Below are positions 19,261 through 26,187 of a DNA stretch of 64,000 nucleotides, piece by piece. Under the pieces are notes generated by a model, which saw nothing but the letters and a program-made list of their open reading frames with translations, was not told the DNA's origin and made no database searches. The first letter of the stretch is position 1, and the number at the start of each line of letters is the position of its first letter. Both the position numbers and the translations under genes were made by a program. Source of the DNA: Sessilibacter corallicola (GTDB taxonomy: Bacteria; Pseudomonadota; Gammaproteobacteria; Pseudomonadales; Cellvibrionaceae); the NCBI RefSeq assembly GCF_021290925.1, contig NZ_JAJSLX010000003.1:124001-188000 (forward strand), given 5' to 3'.

Positions 19261-19758
19261 TTAATTAGCTGCTGCTTCGACTACACGCAGATAAATGTGC
19301 TCTTTATAAACCGTGGAATTGTTCAAGTCGCTCACTGTACCGACGACGTTCAAACGGTAGGTTCCAGCGGAATTTGGAACAAACGCAAACGTGTGTTGAC
19401 CGTTGGACTCGGAAAATTTCACTTCTTTCGTGTCTGCTGCGGAAATTGCCGAGTTTTCTTCCAGCGCCAATTGCACAAATTGATTGTCTTTGGGCTGTGG
19501 TAACTCGTAGGAAATTTTAAGCTCAACTTCTTCACCAGCGGTGGCGGTGATTAAAGCCGGGGCGTTCAGCAGCAGTGGCGTTCTGGAACTTGCCGCAGGC
19601 GATGCGCCAAAGCTGGGTGCTCGGGAGAAATTATTGCCGGCACCACCCCAGAGTCCGCCGCCAAAACCGGCGCCGTGAAATTCACAGGCTCCGGCGGTTA
19701 ATGACGCAGTCAGTAGTGGCAAAGCAATAAACGGTATCAGGCGTTTTTTCACAGACAT
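19261..19758 (-). CDS. exported protein of the zinc island, function unknown
   Basis: A 165-aa protein with a signal peptide (MSVKKRLIPFIALPLLTASL, cleavage near AGA-CEF). A Gly/Trp/Phe-rich stretch (FHGAGFGGGLWGGAG) follows, and then from about residue 65 a beta-rich domain that looks immunoglobulin-like: PALITATAGEEVELKISYEL and NSAGTYRLNVVGTVSD. I do not recognise a named family. It starts three bases after the DUF3299 gene and must be cotranscribed with it under the Zur-box-like site at 20389. A periplasmic role in zinc handling is inferred from position only. Confidence 0.7.
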   Translation of the reverse strand: MSVKKRLIPFIALPLLTASLTAGACEFHGAGFGGGLWGGAGNNFSRAPSFGASPAASSRTPLLLNAPALITATAGEEVELKISYELPQPKDNQFVQLALEENSAISAADTKEVKFSESNGQHTFAFVPNSAGTYRLNVVGTVSDLNNSTVYKEHIYLRVVEAAAN

Positions 19759-19761
19759 GGA

Positions 19762-20364
19762 TTACTCCGTGTAAGGGTAAATATTGGTTACTTGCATGCT
19801 GTAAGCAGATGTACCCATTTCGTTGGTCGCGAACGTTTTCGTTTCTACAGTACCTTCTAAGAAAAACGGGTCGTACAAATTAGCAAGTGCTAAACCTTCT
19901 GAATATTTAACGTGAATCATTTGATTCGGTGGCGGTGGCGGCACGTGTAAGCATGCGCCGAAAAACGGTACCAAGAAAAATTCGGTAACCACCAATTGCT
20001 CATCGAATTCTAAAGGAACAATAAAGCCCGGAATTTTAACCTTCTTCTGATTAAATTCTGGACGGATTCGAGTAGAACTCAAGGCTTGTTGATAACGAGC
20101 ATCGCTGGCTGAGGTGATGGCTTGTTCAACTGCCGCGCCAATTTTATCTTCGGCCGAGCCGTCGACAATGTCGTTTAGATAATCCGGCGGATTCAATAGG
20201 GCTTCAAGGTCGTCAGCAGGCATTAAATCGGTCCATTCAATAAGAGGGTACTCTGCTTGAATGGGCGTATTTTCTGCGGCCAAAACCTGTGTGGTAGAAG
20301 TTAATACAACTAGTGTAACCAGGGCGCCCAATGCACGTCTGATCGTTGGGTGGAATGGATTCAC
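19762..20364 (-). CDS. DUF3299 exported protein
   Basis: A 200-aa secreted protein with signal peptide (residues 1-29, ending VLA-AEN). The DUF3299 domain covers about 100-200 and contains the diagnostic KIPGFIVPLEFDEQ and FFLVPFFGACLHVPPPPPNQ. Such genes sit in Zur-regulated zinc clusters beside ABC transporters, as in the ZrgABCDE system, but the biochemical role is unknown. It is divergent from the ABC ATPase gene. The Zur-box-like site 25 bp upstream of its start lies where it can control both directions. Confidence 0.8.
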   Translation of the reverse strand: MNPFHPTIRRALGALVTLVVLTSTTQVLAAENTPIQAEYPLIEWTDLMPADDLEALLNPPDYLNDIVDGSAEDKIGAAVEQAITSASDARYQQALSSTRIRPEFNQKKVKIPGFIVPLEFDEQLVVTEFFLVPFFGACLHVPPPPPNQMIHVKYSEGLALANLYDPFFLEGTVETKTFATNEMGTSAYSMQVTNIYPYTE

Positions 20365-20388
20365 CGTAAACTCCTTCGAGTAAAGTTT

Positions 20389-20403
20389 TGATATGTTATA
20401 TCG
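20389..20403. promoter_or_regulatory. Zur-box-like operator in a divergent promoter
   Basis: TGATATGTTATATCG is 14/15 identical to the reverse complement of the site before zigA. It lies 25 bp from the DUF3299 start and 93 bp from the ABC ATPase start, a position suited to controlling both operons. Confidence 0.68.
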
Positions 20404-20495
20404 ACATTTAACTGTGGTATGTTAGCCCAAGTCTAAATTAGAGTATACGTTCCTAATTCTGTTCAGTTGCAAACAACCAATCCTTCCGCTTTCTT

Positions 20496-21254
20496 ATGAC
20501 AGACTATTCGCAAAATTCCTCAGTTCCCGAACCAAAAAAAATCATTCAGCTCTCTGACCTTACCTTTACCTACAAAAAAGCCGATGCGCCAACATTGGAT
20601 ATACCGAGTTGGTCAGTGGAGAAAAATTCCACGGTTTTCTTATACGGTCCTTCGGGATCGGGTAAATCAACACTCTTAAATATTTTAGGAGGATTGCTGG
20701 TGCCGCAAAAGGGGGAAGTCACGATTTTAGATACCTGTATCAATAAAATGCGTGGTTCCAAACGGGATAAATTTCGAGCGCAACACATTGGAATGATTTT
20801 TCAGCAGTTCAACCTAATTCCTTGGTTGAGCGTTAAAGAAAATATCCTCGCGGCACAGTATTTTTCTGGAAAAAGTCATAATAATCAAAATATTACTAAA
20901 ACTATCTATAAATTACTTGAAGCGCTAAATCTGAGCCAAACCCTCATCGACAAGAAGACAGAAGAGCTCAGTATTGGTCAGCAACAACGGGTGGCTATTG
21001 CTCGTGCTTTAATCAATCAGCCAGAAATTATCATTGCCGATGAGCCTACCTCGTCGTTGGATACTGACGCCCGCGATAACTTTATGAGTCTTCTGTTTAA
21101 CGTTACCGAAAGTATTGGTTCAACATTGATTTTTGTGAGCCATGACAAAGGCTTATCAAGCTTTTTTAACAAAACGGTTGATCTGACATCGATTAACAAA
21201 GCAGCCAAATTGGCCAAGAATTTAGAGACGGCGGAGGCCAACAATGCTGCTTAG
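20496..21254 (+). CDS. ABC transporter ATP-binding protein (zinc island, LolD/MacB-type)
   Basis: A 252-aa nucleotide-binding subunit. Walker A is GPSGSGKST (51-59). The Q loop is FQQFNL, the signature LSIGQQQR departs from LSGGQ at one position, Walker B is IIIADEPT, and the switch His is in VSHD. It belongs to the LolD/MacB branch that pairs with FtsX-type permeases, not to the ZnuC branch. It overlaps the permease gene by eleven bases. With ZrgA and the DUF3299 protein it would form a Zrg-like, Zur-regulated zinc system. Confidence 0.85.
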   Translation: MTDYSQNSSVPEPKKIIQLSDLTFTYKKADAPTLDIPSWSVEKNSTVFLYGPSGSGKSTLLNILGGLLVPQKGEVTILDTCINKMRGSKRDKFRAQHIGMIFQQFNLIPWLSVKENILAAQYFSGKSHNNQNITKTIYKLLEALNLSQTLIDKKTEELSIGQQQRVAIARALINQPEIIIADEPTSSLDTDARDNFMSLLFNVTESIGSTLIFVSHDKGLSSFFNKTVDLTSINKAAKLAKNLETAEANNAA

Positions 21255-22482
21255 GTTTGCATTTAAAAGTTTAATAGCTCGAAAAGTCAGCGTTGGTTTA
21301 ACGGTTTTTTCGATCTGCATCAGCGTATTTGTTCTACTCGCCATAGGTCATATTAAGAACGAAACCAAATCCAGCTTTACCAATACCGTTTCTGGGGTTG
21401 ATCTGATTGTTGGCGCCAGAACCGGTCAGTTGAATCTACTGCTGTATTCGGTCTTTAGAATTGGCAATGCCACCAACAATATCAGTTGGGATACCTACCA
21501 AGAATTAGCCAACAACCGAAGCGTAGCCTGGACGATTCCAATTTCTTTAGGTGATTCTCATCGCGGTTATCGCGTTATGGGAACCGACGGTAATTACTTC
21601 GAACATTTCAGCTACAGCAACAAACAACCGCTGGGGTTTCAGGCGGGAAAACCGTTTGAAGATACTTTCGATGCTGTGCTGGGTGCTGAGGTTGCGAAAA
21701 CGTTGGGCTATAAAATTGGCGATATAATTACGTTATCCCACGGTTTAGGCAGTACCAGTTTCAGTGAGCACAGCAATAATCCGTTTACGGTGGTTGGCAT
21801 TATCAATCCAACTGGAACGCCAGTTGATCAAACAGTTCACGTGCCACTGGCGGGAATCGAAGCCATTCACGTGGGCTGGCAAAGCGGGGTAAATCTGTCG
21901 GGTTTTGGTGCCAACAACGCTTTGGCTCAACAAGCGAAAGATCTAACACCGAAAACCATCACTGCATTTATGGTGGGTTTGAATTCTAAGATTGCGACTT
22001 TTTCGTTCCAGCGCCAGGTCAATCAGTATTCGAGCGAAGCCATGATGGCGATTTTGCCGGGTGTGACCTTAGCGGAGCTTTGGCGGATGATGTCGATTAT
22101 GGAAAATGTGTTGTTGGCCATTTCCATATTGGTCTTGATTGCGGCATTGGTTGGTATGAGTACGATGATGCTCGCGACCATGCGAGAGCGAAAACAAGAA
22201 TTTTCGGTATTGCGAGCCATTGGCGCCAGTCCGCTGTTTATTGTTGTTTTGATTCAGCTCGAAGCGATATTAACCACGTTGATGAGCATCGCCGTGGCAA
22301 TTTTGGTGCTTCTATTGGGCATTGAGTTTACCCAAGGAATGCTCTCGTCGAGATTTGGGCTGTTTATTTCCTCCCAAATTTTCACGACCGACCTGATGTT
22401 GGCCTTGGGAGCGGTAGTTGTTTCTACGATTTTGATGGGAATCTTCCCAGCGGTCTCGGCTTATCGCACTTCAAAAGCGTAA
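21244..22482 (+). CDS. FtsX/MacB-type ABC permease (zinc island)
   Basis: A 412-aa inner-membrane subunit with the MacB topology: one helix at about 15-36, a large periplasmic domain (about 40-275), then three helices in the last 135 residues, with the coupling segment MRERKQEFSVLRAIGASP between helices 2 and 3. Periplasmic landmarks include VSGVDLIVGARTGQLNLLLYSVF. The partner is the ATPase just upstream. MacB-type transporters usually do mechanical work on periplasmic clients, not classic import, so how this pair helps zinc uptake is unclear. It is convergent with the immunity gene. Confidence 0.85.
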   Translation: MLLRFAFKSLIARKVSVGLTVFSICISVFVLLAIGHIKNETKSSFTNTVSGVDLIVGARTGQLNLLLYSVFRIGNATNNISWDTYQELANNRSVAWTIPISLGDSHRGYRVMGTDGNYFEHFSYSNKQPLGFQAGKPFEDTFDAVLGAEVAKTLGYKIGDIITLSHGLGSTSFSEHSNNPFTVVGIINPTGTPVDQTVHVPLAGIEAIHVGWQSGVNLSGFGANNALAQQAKDLTPKTITAFMVGLNSKIATFSFQRQVNQYSSEAMMAILPGVTLAELWRMMSIMENVLLAISILVLIAALVGMSTMMLATMRERKQEFSVLRAIGASPLFIVVLIQLEAILTTLMSIAVAILVLLLGIEFTQGMLSSRFGLFISSQIFTTDLMLALGAVVVSTILMGIFPAVSAYRTSKA

Positions 22483-22515
22483 TTGAGTTGTTGAATAGCG
22501 TTATCCATGCTGCGT

Positions 22516-23448
22516 CTATCCATCAAAACGAGACAGCCAGCGCTGGGTAAATGCTTTATTGTCTTTTCCGTTTGGATCATAAAACAGAGTTTTATCAAAC
22601 TCAGCACGTGTCGGTTTTAAAGCTCGACCTAAACTAATGTATTCCTGCGGAATAAAATCAGGGGAACCAATTTGAGGAATATTACCCGCTTGGAAAATAA
22701 CACCGTTACTGTATGGACACGATAAGGTCGATTGGCCTGCATTCGATAACACGGCTTGAGCACCGCCAGCTTTTTCTAAGATACGGTTAGAAACTGCCGT
22801 TAAAAAGCCTATGGATTTGGTGCCATTACCAAAATTTATGCACGTCGTTGTTAAGTTATAGGCGTTAAAACAAGGGTAATTAAAGAGCTGCGCGCCTATC
22901 ACTGTATGTGATGCTCTCATTCCGCCCACATTAAAAGGCTCAATAAAACTCGGGCCAGCGTAGGCATGCTCGACCTCCATGGCATTGCACATAGAGACAA
23001 ATTGCTGAATAAAACCATCAAGACCGATTTGATCAAGAAAAGAAAATGGGTAGGTAATCAGTAAATCACCTAAATAATTTTGTCGCTTAGCTTTAATACA
23101 ATCGCTGCTCAACGACCAAAATTGTGCTTTGTCTTCTTCGCCACCCGCCTCAATTTCATAGTCTGCGTCAGGGTCTACCATTGCTTCGACCAAAGCGGGA
23201 TCAATATTTTCTCCGGGCTTTAAACGACGCATGACGCGATCATTGGCAACGGCATAGCTGCGAAATTGCCCTTGAGCGTGTGTTAAATAGGTTTGTACGC
23301 AATCTGCCATTGCTCGAACACGACCGGGTTGACCGGGGCCGCCAATATAAAATTCCATTGCTAAGCCTAAAACGGCCGATGGATTGCCACTTCTTGGGTA
23401 ATAGACGACAGGCTCTTGTGTGATAGTACTGTAATCAAACGTTGTCAT
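22516..23448 (-). CDS. DUF3396-like immunity protein of a T6SS-type toxin pair
   Basis: A 310-aa soluble protein without signal or membrane segment. Its pattern fits the DUF3396 type VI immunity family: an N-terminal YYPRSGNPSAVLGLAMEFYIGG, a central VEHAYAGPSF, TVIGAQLFN, then a C-terminal segment ending TQRWLSRFDG. Members (for example TsiT, TsiV) neutralise nuclease effectors by direct binding. It starts eleven bases after the VRR-NUC toxin gene, the usual order for a toxin-immunity operon. The family assignment is from recalled patterns and is less certain than the toxin's motif. Confidence 0.65.
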   Translation of the reverse strand: MTTFDYSTITQEPVVYYPRSGNPSAVLGLAMEFYIGGPGQPGRVRAMADCVQTYLTHAQGQFRSYAVANDRVMRRLKPGENIDPALVEAMVDPDADYEIEAGGEEDKAQFWSLSSDCIKAKRQNYLGDLLITYPFSFLDQIGLDGFIQQFVSMCNAMEVEHAYAGPSFIEPFNVGGMRASHTVIGAQLFNYPCFNAYNLTTTCINFGNGTKSIGFLTAVSNRILEKAGGAQAVLSNAGQSTLSCPYSNGVIFQAGNIPQIGSPDFIPQEYISLGRALKPTRAEFDKTLFYDPNGKDNKAFTQRWLSRFDG

Positions 23449-23459
23449 TCTGAGTTTCC

Positions 23460-24257
23460 TTAAATAATTTGACCGGGATTCTTACAATTACAGGCTGTCT
23501 CTCTATCTTGAGGTTGTCCTCCAATGCGATAGATGGCGTAATTCTCTGGTCCTCCGGCAATTCCTTCATAAGCTTTATCTTGCTTCTTGTCCCGGCGATC
23601 ACCTCTAAATTTATACTCTACCACCTTTCCTATATTACCAACCGTAGGCGGCTTGGCTGGATTCTTCACGATGGTTAAATCCGGTCTTCGAATGTAACCT
23701 GCGCCTGGCTGGTAACCTTCTACCTCTTTTATGCGAGCCATCCAATTATGAGACGGCTCCGTGCAGCCTGGATTGTTAGGATCACGGTGCATGAACGGTC
23801 TCGGAATACCATCAGTTTCCATCCCCATATCAAAAGATAACTCAGACTTATACCGGCTTTTATAATTCATCGATGCATCCGCTGTCGCATAAACGCCATG
23901 AACACAGGCTTGGTAAAGGTTTTGATCCGCTGATCCTTGGCTGGGGTATTGATTGCAGCAACAAGCTACACTGCATATGACTGATTGATCCAATGCTGCT
24001 TGTTTGTGAGCGGGATCAGTTGGAATGTCGGATTGGGCTTCGCTATTGGCAAGTTCTTCTCGTGTGGTTTCACCCGAGGCCAATTTGTTTTTGAAATCCT
24101 TAATGACTTCTTCGGCGCGTTTTTGCGCCTTTTGAATTTCCTCGTTCATACGAGCGGCAATGCCCACCATCTCGTTACCTGTAAAGCTTTCTAAACTGGA
24201 TACAAGCGTGCAAGACATGATGTGTCCGACACACGAATCCTGACATTGTTGACTCAT
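23460..24257 (-). CDS. VRR-NUC nuclease toxin, probable T6SS effector
   Basis: A 265-aa protein whose C-terminal third is a VRR-NUC (PD-(D/E)xK) nuclease: RRPDLTIV with Asp193, then KVVEYKFRGD with Glu214 and Lys216, followed by DKKQDKAYEGIAG. This spacing is the one seen in antibacterial TseV-type type VI effectors. The N-terminal part is Cys-rich (Cys 5, 9, 16 and the cluster 95-101) with a helical, charged segment at 32-75. No PAAR domain or signal peptide is seen, so delivery would need an adaptor. No T6SS structural gene is in the window. The array of I-E CRISPR repeats begins 118 bp upstream on the same strand. Confidence 0.75.
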   Translation of the reverse strand: MSQQCQDSCVGHIMSCTLVSSLESFTGNEMVGIAARMNEEIQKAQKRAEEVIKDFKNKLASGETTREELANSEAQSDIPTDPAHKQAALDQSVICSVACCCNQYPSQGSADQNLYQACVHGVYATADASMNYKSRYKSELSFDMGMETDGIPRPFMHRDPNNPGCTEPSHNWMARIKEVEGYQPGAGYIRRPDLTIVKNPAKPPTVGNIGKVVEYKFRGDRRDKKQDKAYEGIAGGPENYAIYRIGGQPQDRETACNCKNPGQII

Positions 24258-24375
24258 AGATTATTCAGCACTTGGCGTTAATTAATTTATTAACCAATAA
24301 AGTGCAGAGTGAATAATATTCATCGCTCTGACAGATTTGTCAGGCAAGGCTGGATATTATTTGGTGGGTTTGGAA

Positions 24376-24526
24376 CGGTTTAGCCCCGCGTATGCGGGGA
24401 ACACCTCATTCATTTGCTCAATATCAAAAACAGACTCGGTTTAGCCCCGCGTATGCGGGGAACACTTGGCTGCATATCGGTCACCGTATGGCGAGAACGG
24501 TTTAGCCCCGCGTATGCGGGGAACAC
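24376..24526 (-). CRISPR. type I-E CRISPR mini-array, three repeats and two spacers
   Basis: Three identical 29-bp repeats at 24376-24404, 24437-24465 and 24498-24526, exactly 61 bp apart, leave two unrelated 32-bp spacers. The repeat reads CGGTTTAGCCCCGCG then TATGCGGGGAACAC; it carries the CCCCGC/GCGGGG stem and the GGGGAACAC end of the I-E (E. coli-like) class. By comparison with E. coli the crRNA would be read leftward on the minus strand, with the leader on the right. No cas gene is in the window. Confidence 0.93.
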
Positions 24527-24660
24527 TCTTACTGTATCTGATTGTTTTTAAAAGGAAAATACCACCCTGTTTTTTCTACCAACTATTACACGATTTTTTG
24601 CTGAAAAAATACACAGAGTTTCTGTGCCAAATACACTGCATATTTGGTGAAGAAAATAAT
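24527..24660 (-). promoter_or_regulatory. probable CRISPR leader with two adjacent hairpins
   Basis: AT-rich DNA on the expected leader side of the array. It contains two perfect hairpins back to back: CACAGA-GTT-TCTGTG (24612-24626) and CCAAATA-cactgca-TATTTGG (24627-24647). Leaders of type I-E arrays hold the promoter and sites for integration factors; the assignment here rests on position and composition. Confidence 0.5.
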
Positions 24661-24793
24661 CAAAACTTATAAATACTTTATTTTTGGCGACGGTGATGTC
24701 TTGGTGTTGGGGGTGTTTTGAAAGGGGTGTTTTTGAAGGATGCGCTTTACCAGCGTCTTTTAAAAGAAAGTGCGTTACAAAAATAGATGCTAG

Positions 24794-24825
24794 CAACTGA
24801 CTCGATACATTCGATCGAGTCGTTG
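24794..24825 (-). terminator. hairpin downstream of the cupin gene
   Basis: GACTCGAT (24799-24806) and ATCGAGTC (24814-24821) pair around ACATTCG, and CAAC/GTTG extends the stem past one bulged base. On the minus strand a run of five T follows about ten bases later. It lies 36 bases past the cupin stop and could end the kinase-regulator-cupin transcript. Confidence 0.5.
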
Positions 24826-24860
24826 TGCAGACCCAACTAATAAAGCTAGGGTAAATTACC

Positions 24861-25319
24861 TTAAACAGACGCTAATTGCCGTTGAATGTCTCTGAGATCA
24901 TCCATGGTTAATTCGGCAATTTTGCTTTGTTCGTCGTAATAGATCTCAAATACTTGATTGTTGGTTGGCCTAACGCTGTAGAGCACAATAGCACCCTCAG
25001 AACCGCCGCCTTCTCTATGGCAGGTATTATCGATAGGAGAAGAGGTGTACTGTCCAACAGGTCTAACCGACTTTACTGCGCCATTGGGTTCGTAGAGTAT
25101 ATGCTCGCCACTGACCACCAATGTTTGCGTTTTGCACATGTGTTTGTGCAGAAAAATTTTCTCGTTGGGTTCAAATTTCACCAAAAAATCGGCGATATTG
25201 TTTTCTTCGTCGATATCAAGCAACGTAAATACAAAGTGTTCGAATTCACCAAACGGAAACCAGGTGATGTTGCTGTCATCGAAGCCGGGGATGTTTAAAT
25301 CATTGATGTGCTGGGTCAT
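24861..25319 (-). CDS. cupin-domain protein
   Basis: A 152-aa cytoplasmic protein with a cupin beta-barrel. Metal-ligand-like residues lie in EKIFLHKHMCKTQTLVVSGEH (His-x-His, then Glu) and a later His in DNTCHREGGG. It resembles small ChrR/anti-sigma-type and dioxygenase-like cupins, but I cannot assign an activity. It lies 121 bp after the response-regulator gene on the same strand and may be part of that transcript or its target. Confidence 0.65.
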   Translation of the reverse strand: MTQHINDLNIPGFDDSNITWFPFGEFEHFVFTLLDIDEENNIADFLVKFEPNEKIFLHKHMCKTQTLVVSGEHILYEPNGAVKSVRPVGQYTSSPIDNTCHREGGGSEGAIVLYSVRPTNNQVFEIYYDEQSKIAELTMDDLRDIQRQLASV

Positions 25320-25440
25320 GGGAATCTCCTGAGTCAGTCACGAAGTTATTGTTGTTATTCGATTTGGTCAGGAAACTATCGCACAGCTTAGCGGCGCAGT
25401 TGTCAGAATTGAAAACTGAGCTGTAAGAAGCGTGTAAGAG

Positions 25441-26187
25441 TTATGTAAGAATGTCTTCCTCTTGGTAACAATAACCAACAGCGTGCACGGTTTTAATGAT
25501 TTCGGGGCGGGCTTGGTTGCGTTCAATCTTTTTGCGCAACGCCGATACAAACTGATCGAGCGCGCGGCTTTCGGGCAAATATTTACGCCCCCAGCAGTGG
25601 TCCATCAATTGATCTCTAGAAACTGCCTGATTCTTTTTCGTGTGTAACAGTTGCAGAAGTTTTAACTCGCGTTTGGTTAATGAGATAACGTCCTGTCCTC
25701 GCTCAGCCGTTAATAAATGCGGATTAACTCGAATGTCTCGAAGGGAAAAATGGTCGTCAATGCAGGATGCTGTGCAGCCCACAGTTTCTTGTTTGTCTAT
25801 TGGTGTTTTCAGACCGTAGGTTCTTGCAAGAATCGCGTTTATACGCGCAATTAATTCCGCCGATCGAAACGGCTTGGTGATGTAGTGATCGGCGCCGTGA
25901 TTAAACCCGGTTAAGCAATCCAGTTCAGACGTTCTCGCCGTCAGAAAAATAATGGGCACTACGGTATCCCGCTGGCGAATGTTTCGGCAGGTTTCAAAAC
26001 CGTCAATACCGGGTAGGGAAACGTCCAAAATACACAGTGAAAATTCGTCTATTTCAAATAGCTTTAATGCATCTTCGCCACTGTCAACGCTGGTGCAATT
26101 AAAACCTTCAAACGCCAGTAAGGCTTGTAGGCCATTGCGAAGGTGTAAGTCGTCTTCAACCAATAAAATAGAAAATGAATTATTCAT
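25441..26187 (-). CDS. OmpR/PhoB-family response regulator
   Basis: A 248-aa two-domain regulator. The receiver domain (1-120) has the acidic pair ED at 11-12, the phospho-acceptor Asp55 in LCILDVSLPG, the Thr in FLTARTS and Lys in TKPF. The winged-helix domain (about 145-245) has LTKRELKLLQLL and ALDQFVSALRKKIE, ending with HAVGYCYQ. It overlaps the end of the sensor kinase gene by eight bases, so the two are a coupled pair. The three direct repeats 150 bp before the kinase are a possible binding site. The signal is unknown. Confidence 0.88.
   Translation of the reverse strand: MNNSFSILLVEDDLHLRNGLQALLAFEGFNCTSVDSGEDALKLFEIDEFSLCILDVSLPGIDGFETCRNIRQRDTVVPIIFLTARTSELDCLTGFNHGADHYITKPFRSAELIARINAILARTYGLKTPIDKQETVGCTASCIDDHFSLRDIRVNPHLLTAERGQDVISLTKRELKLLQLLHTKKNQAVSRDQLMDHCWGRKYLPESRALDQFVSALRKKIERNQARPEIIKTVHAVGYCYQEEDILT

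Noticed and set aside
22516-24526. CreTA-type CRISPR-guarded RNA toxin
   Set aside because: The toxin here is a protein with its own immunity gene, and no degenerate repeat pair or small-RNA toxin was recognised.
24548-24796. 82-codon frame beside the CRISPR array
   Set aside because: Lies in the AT-rich leader and hairpins; composition and lack of a ribosome site suggest a chance frame.
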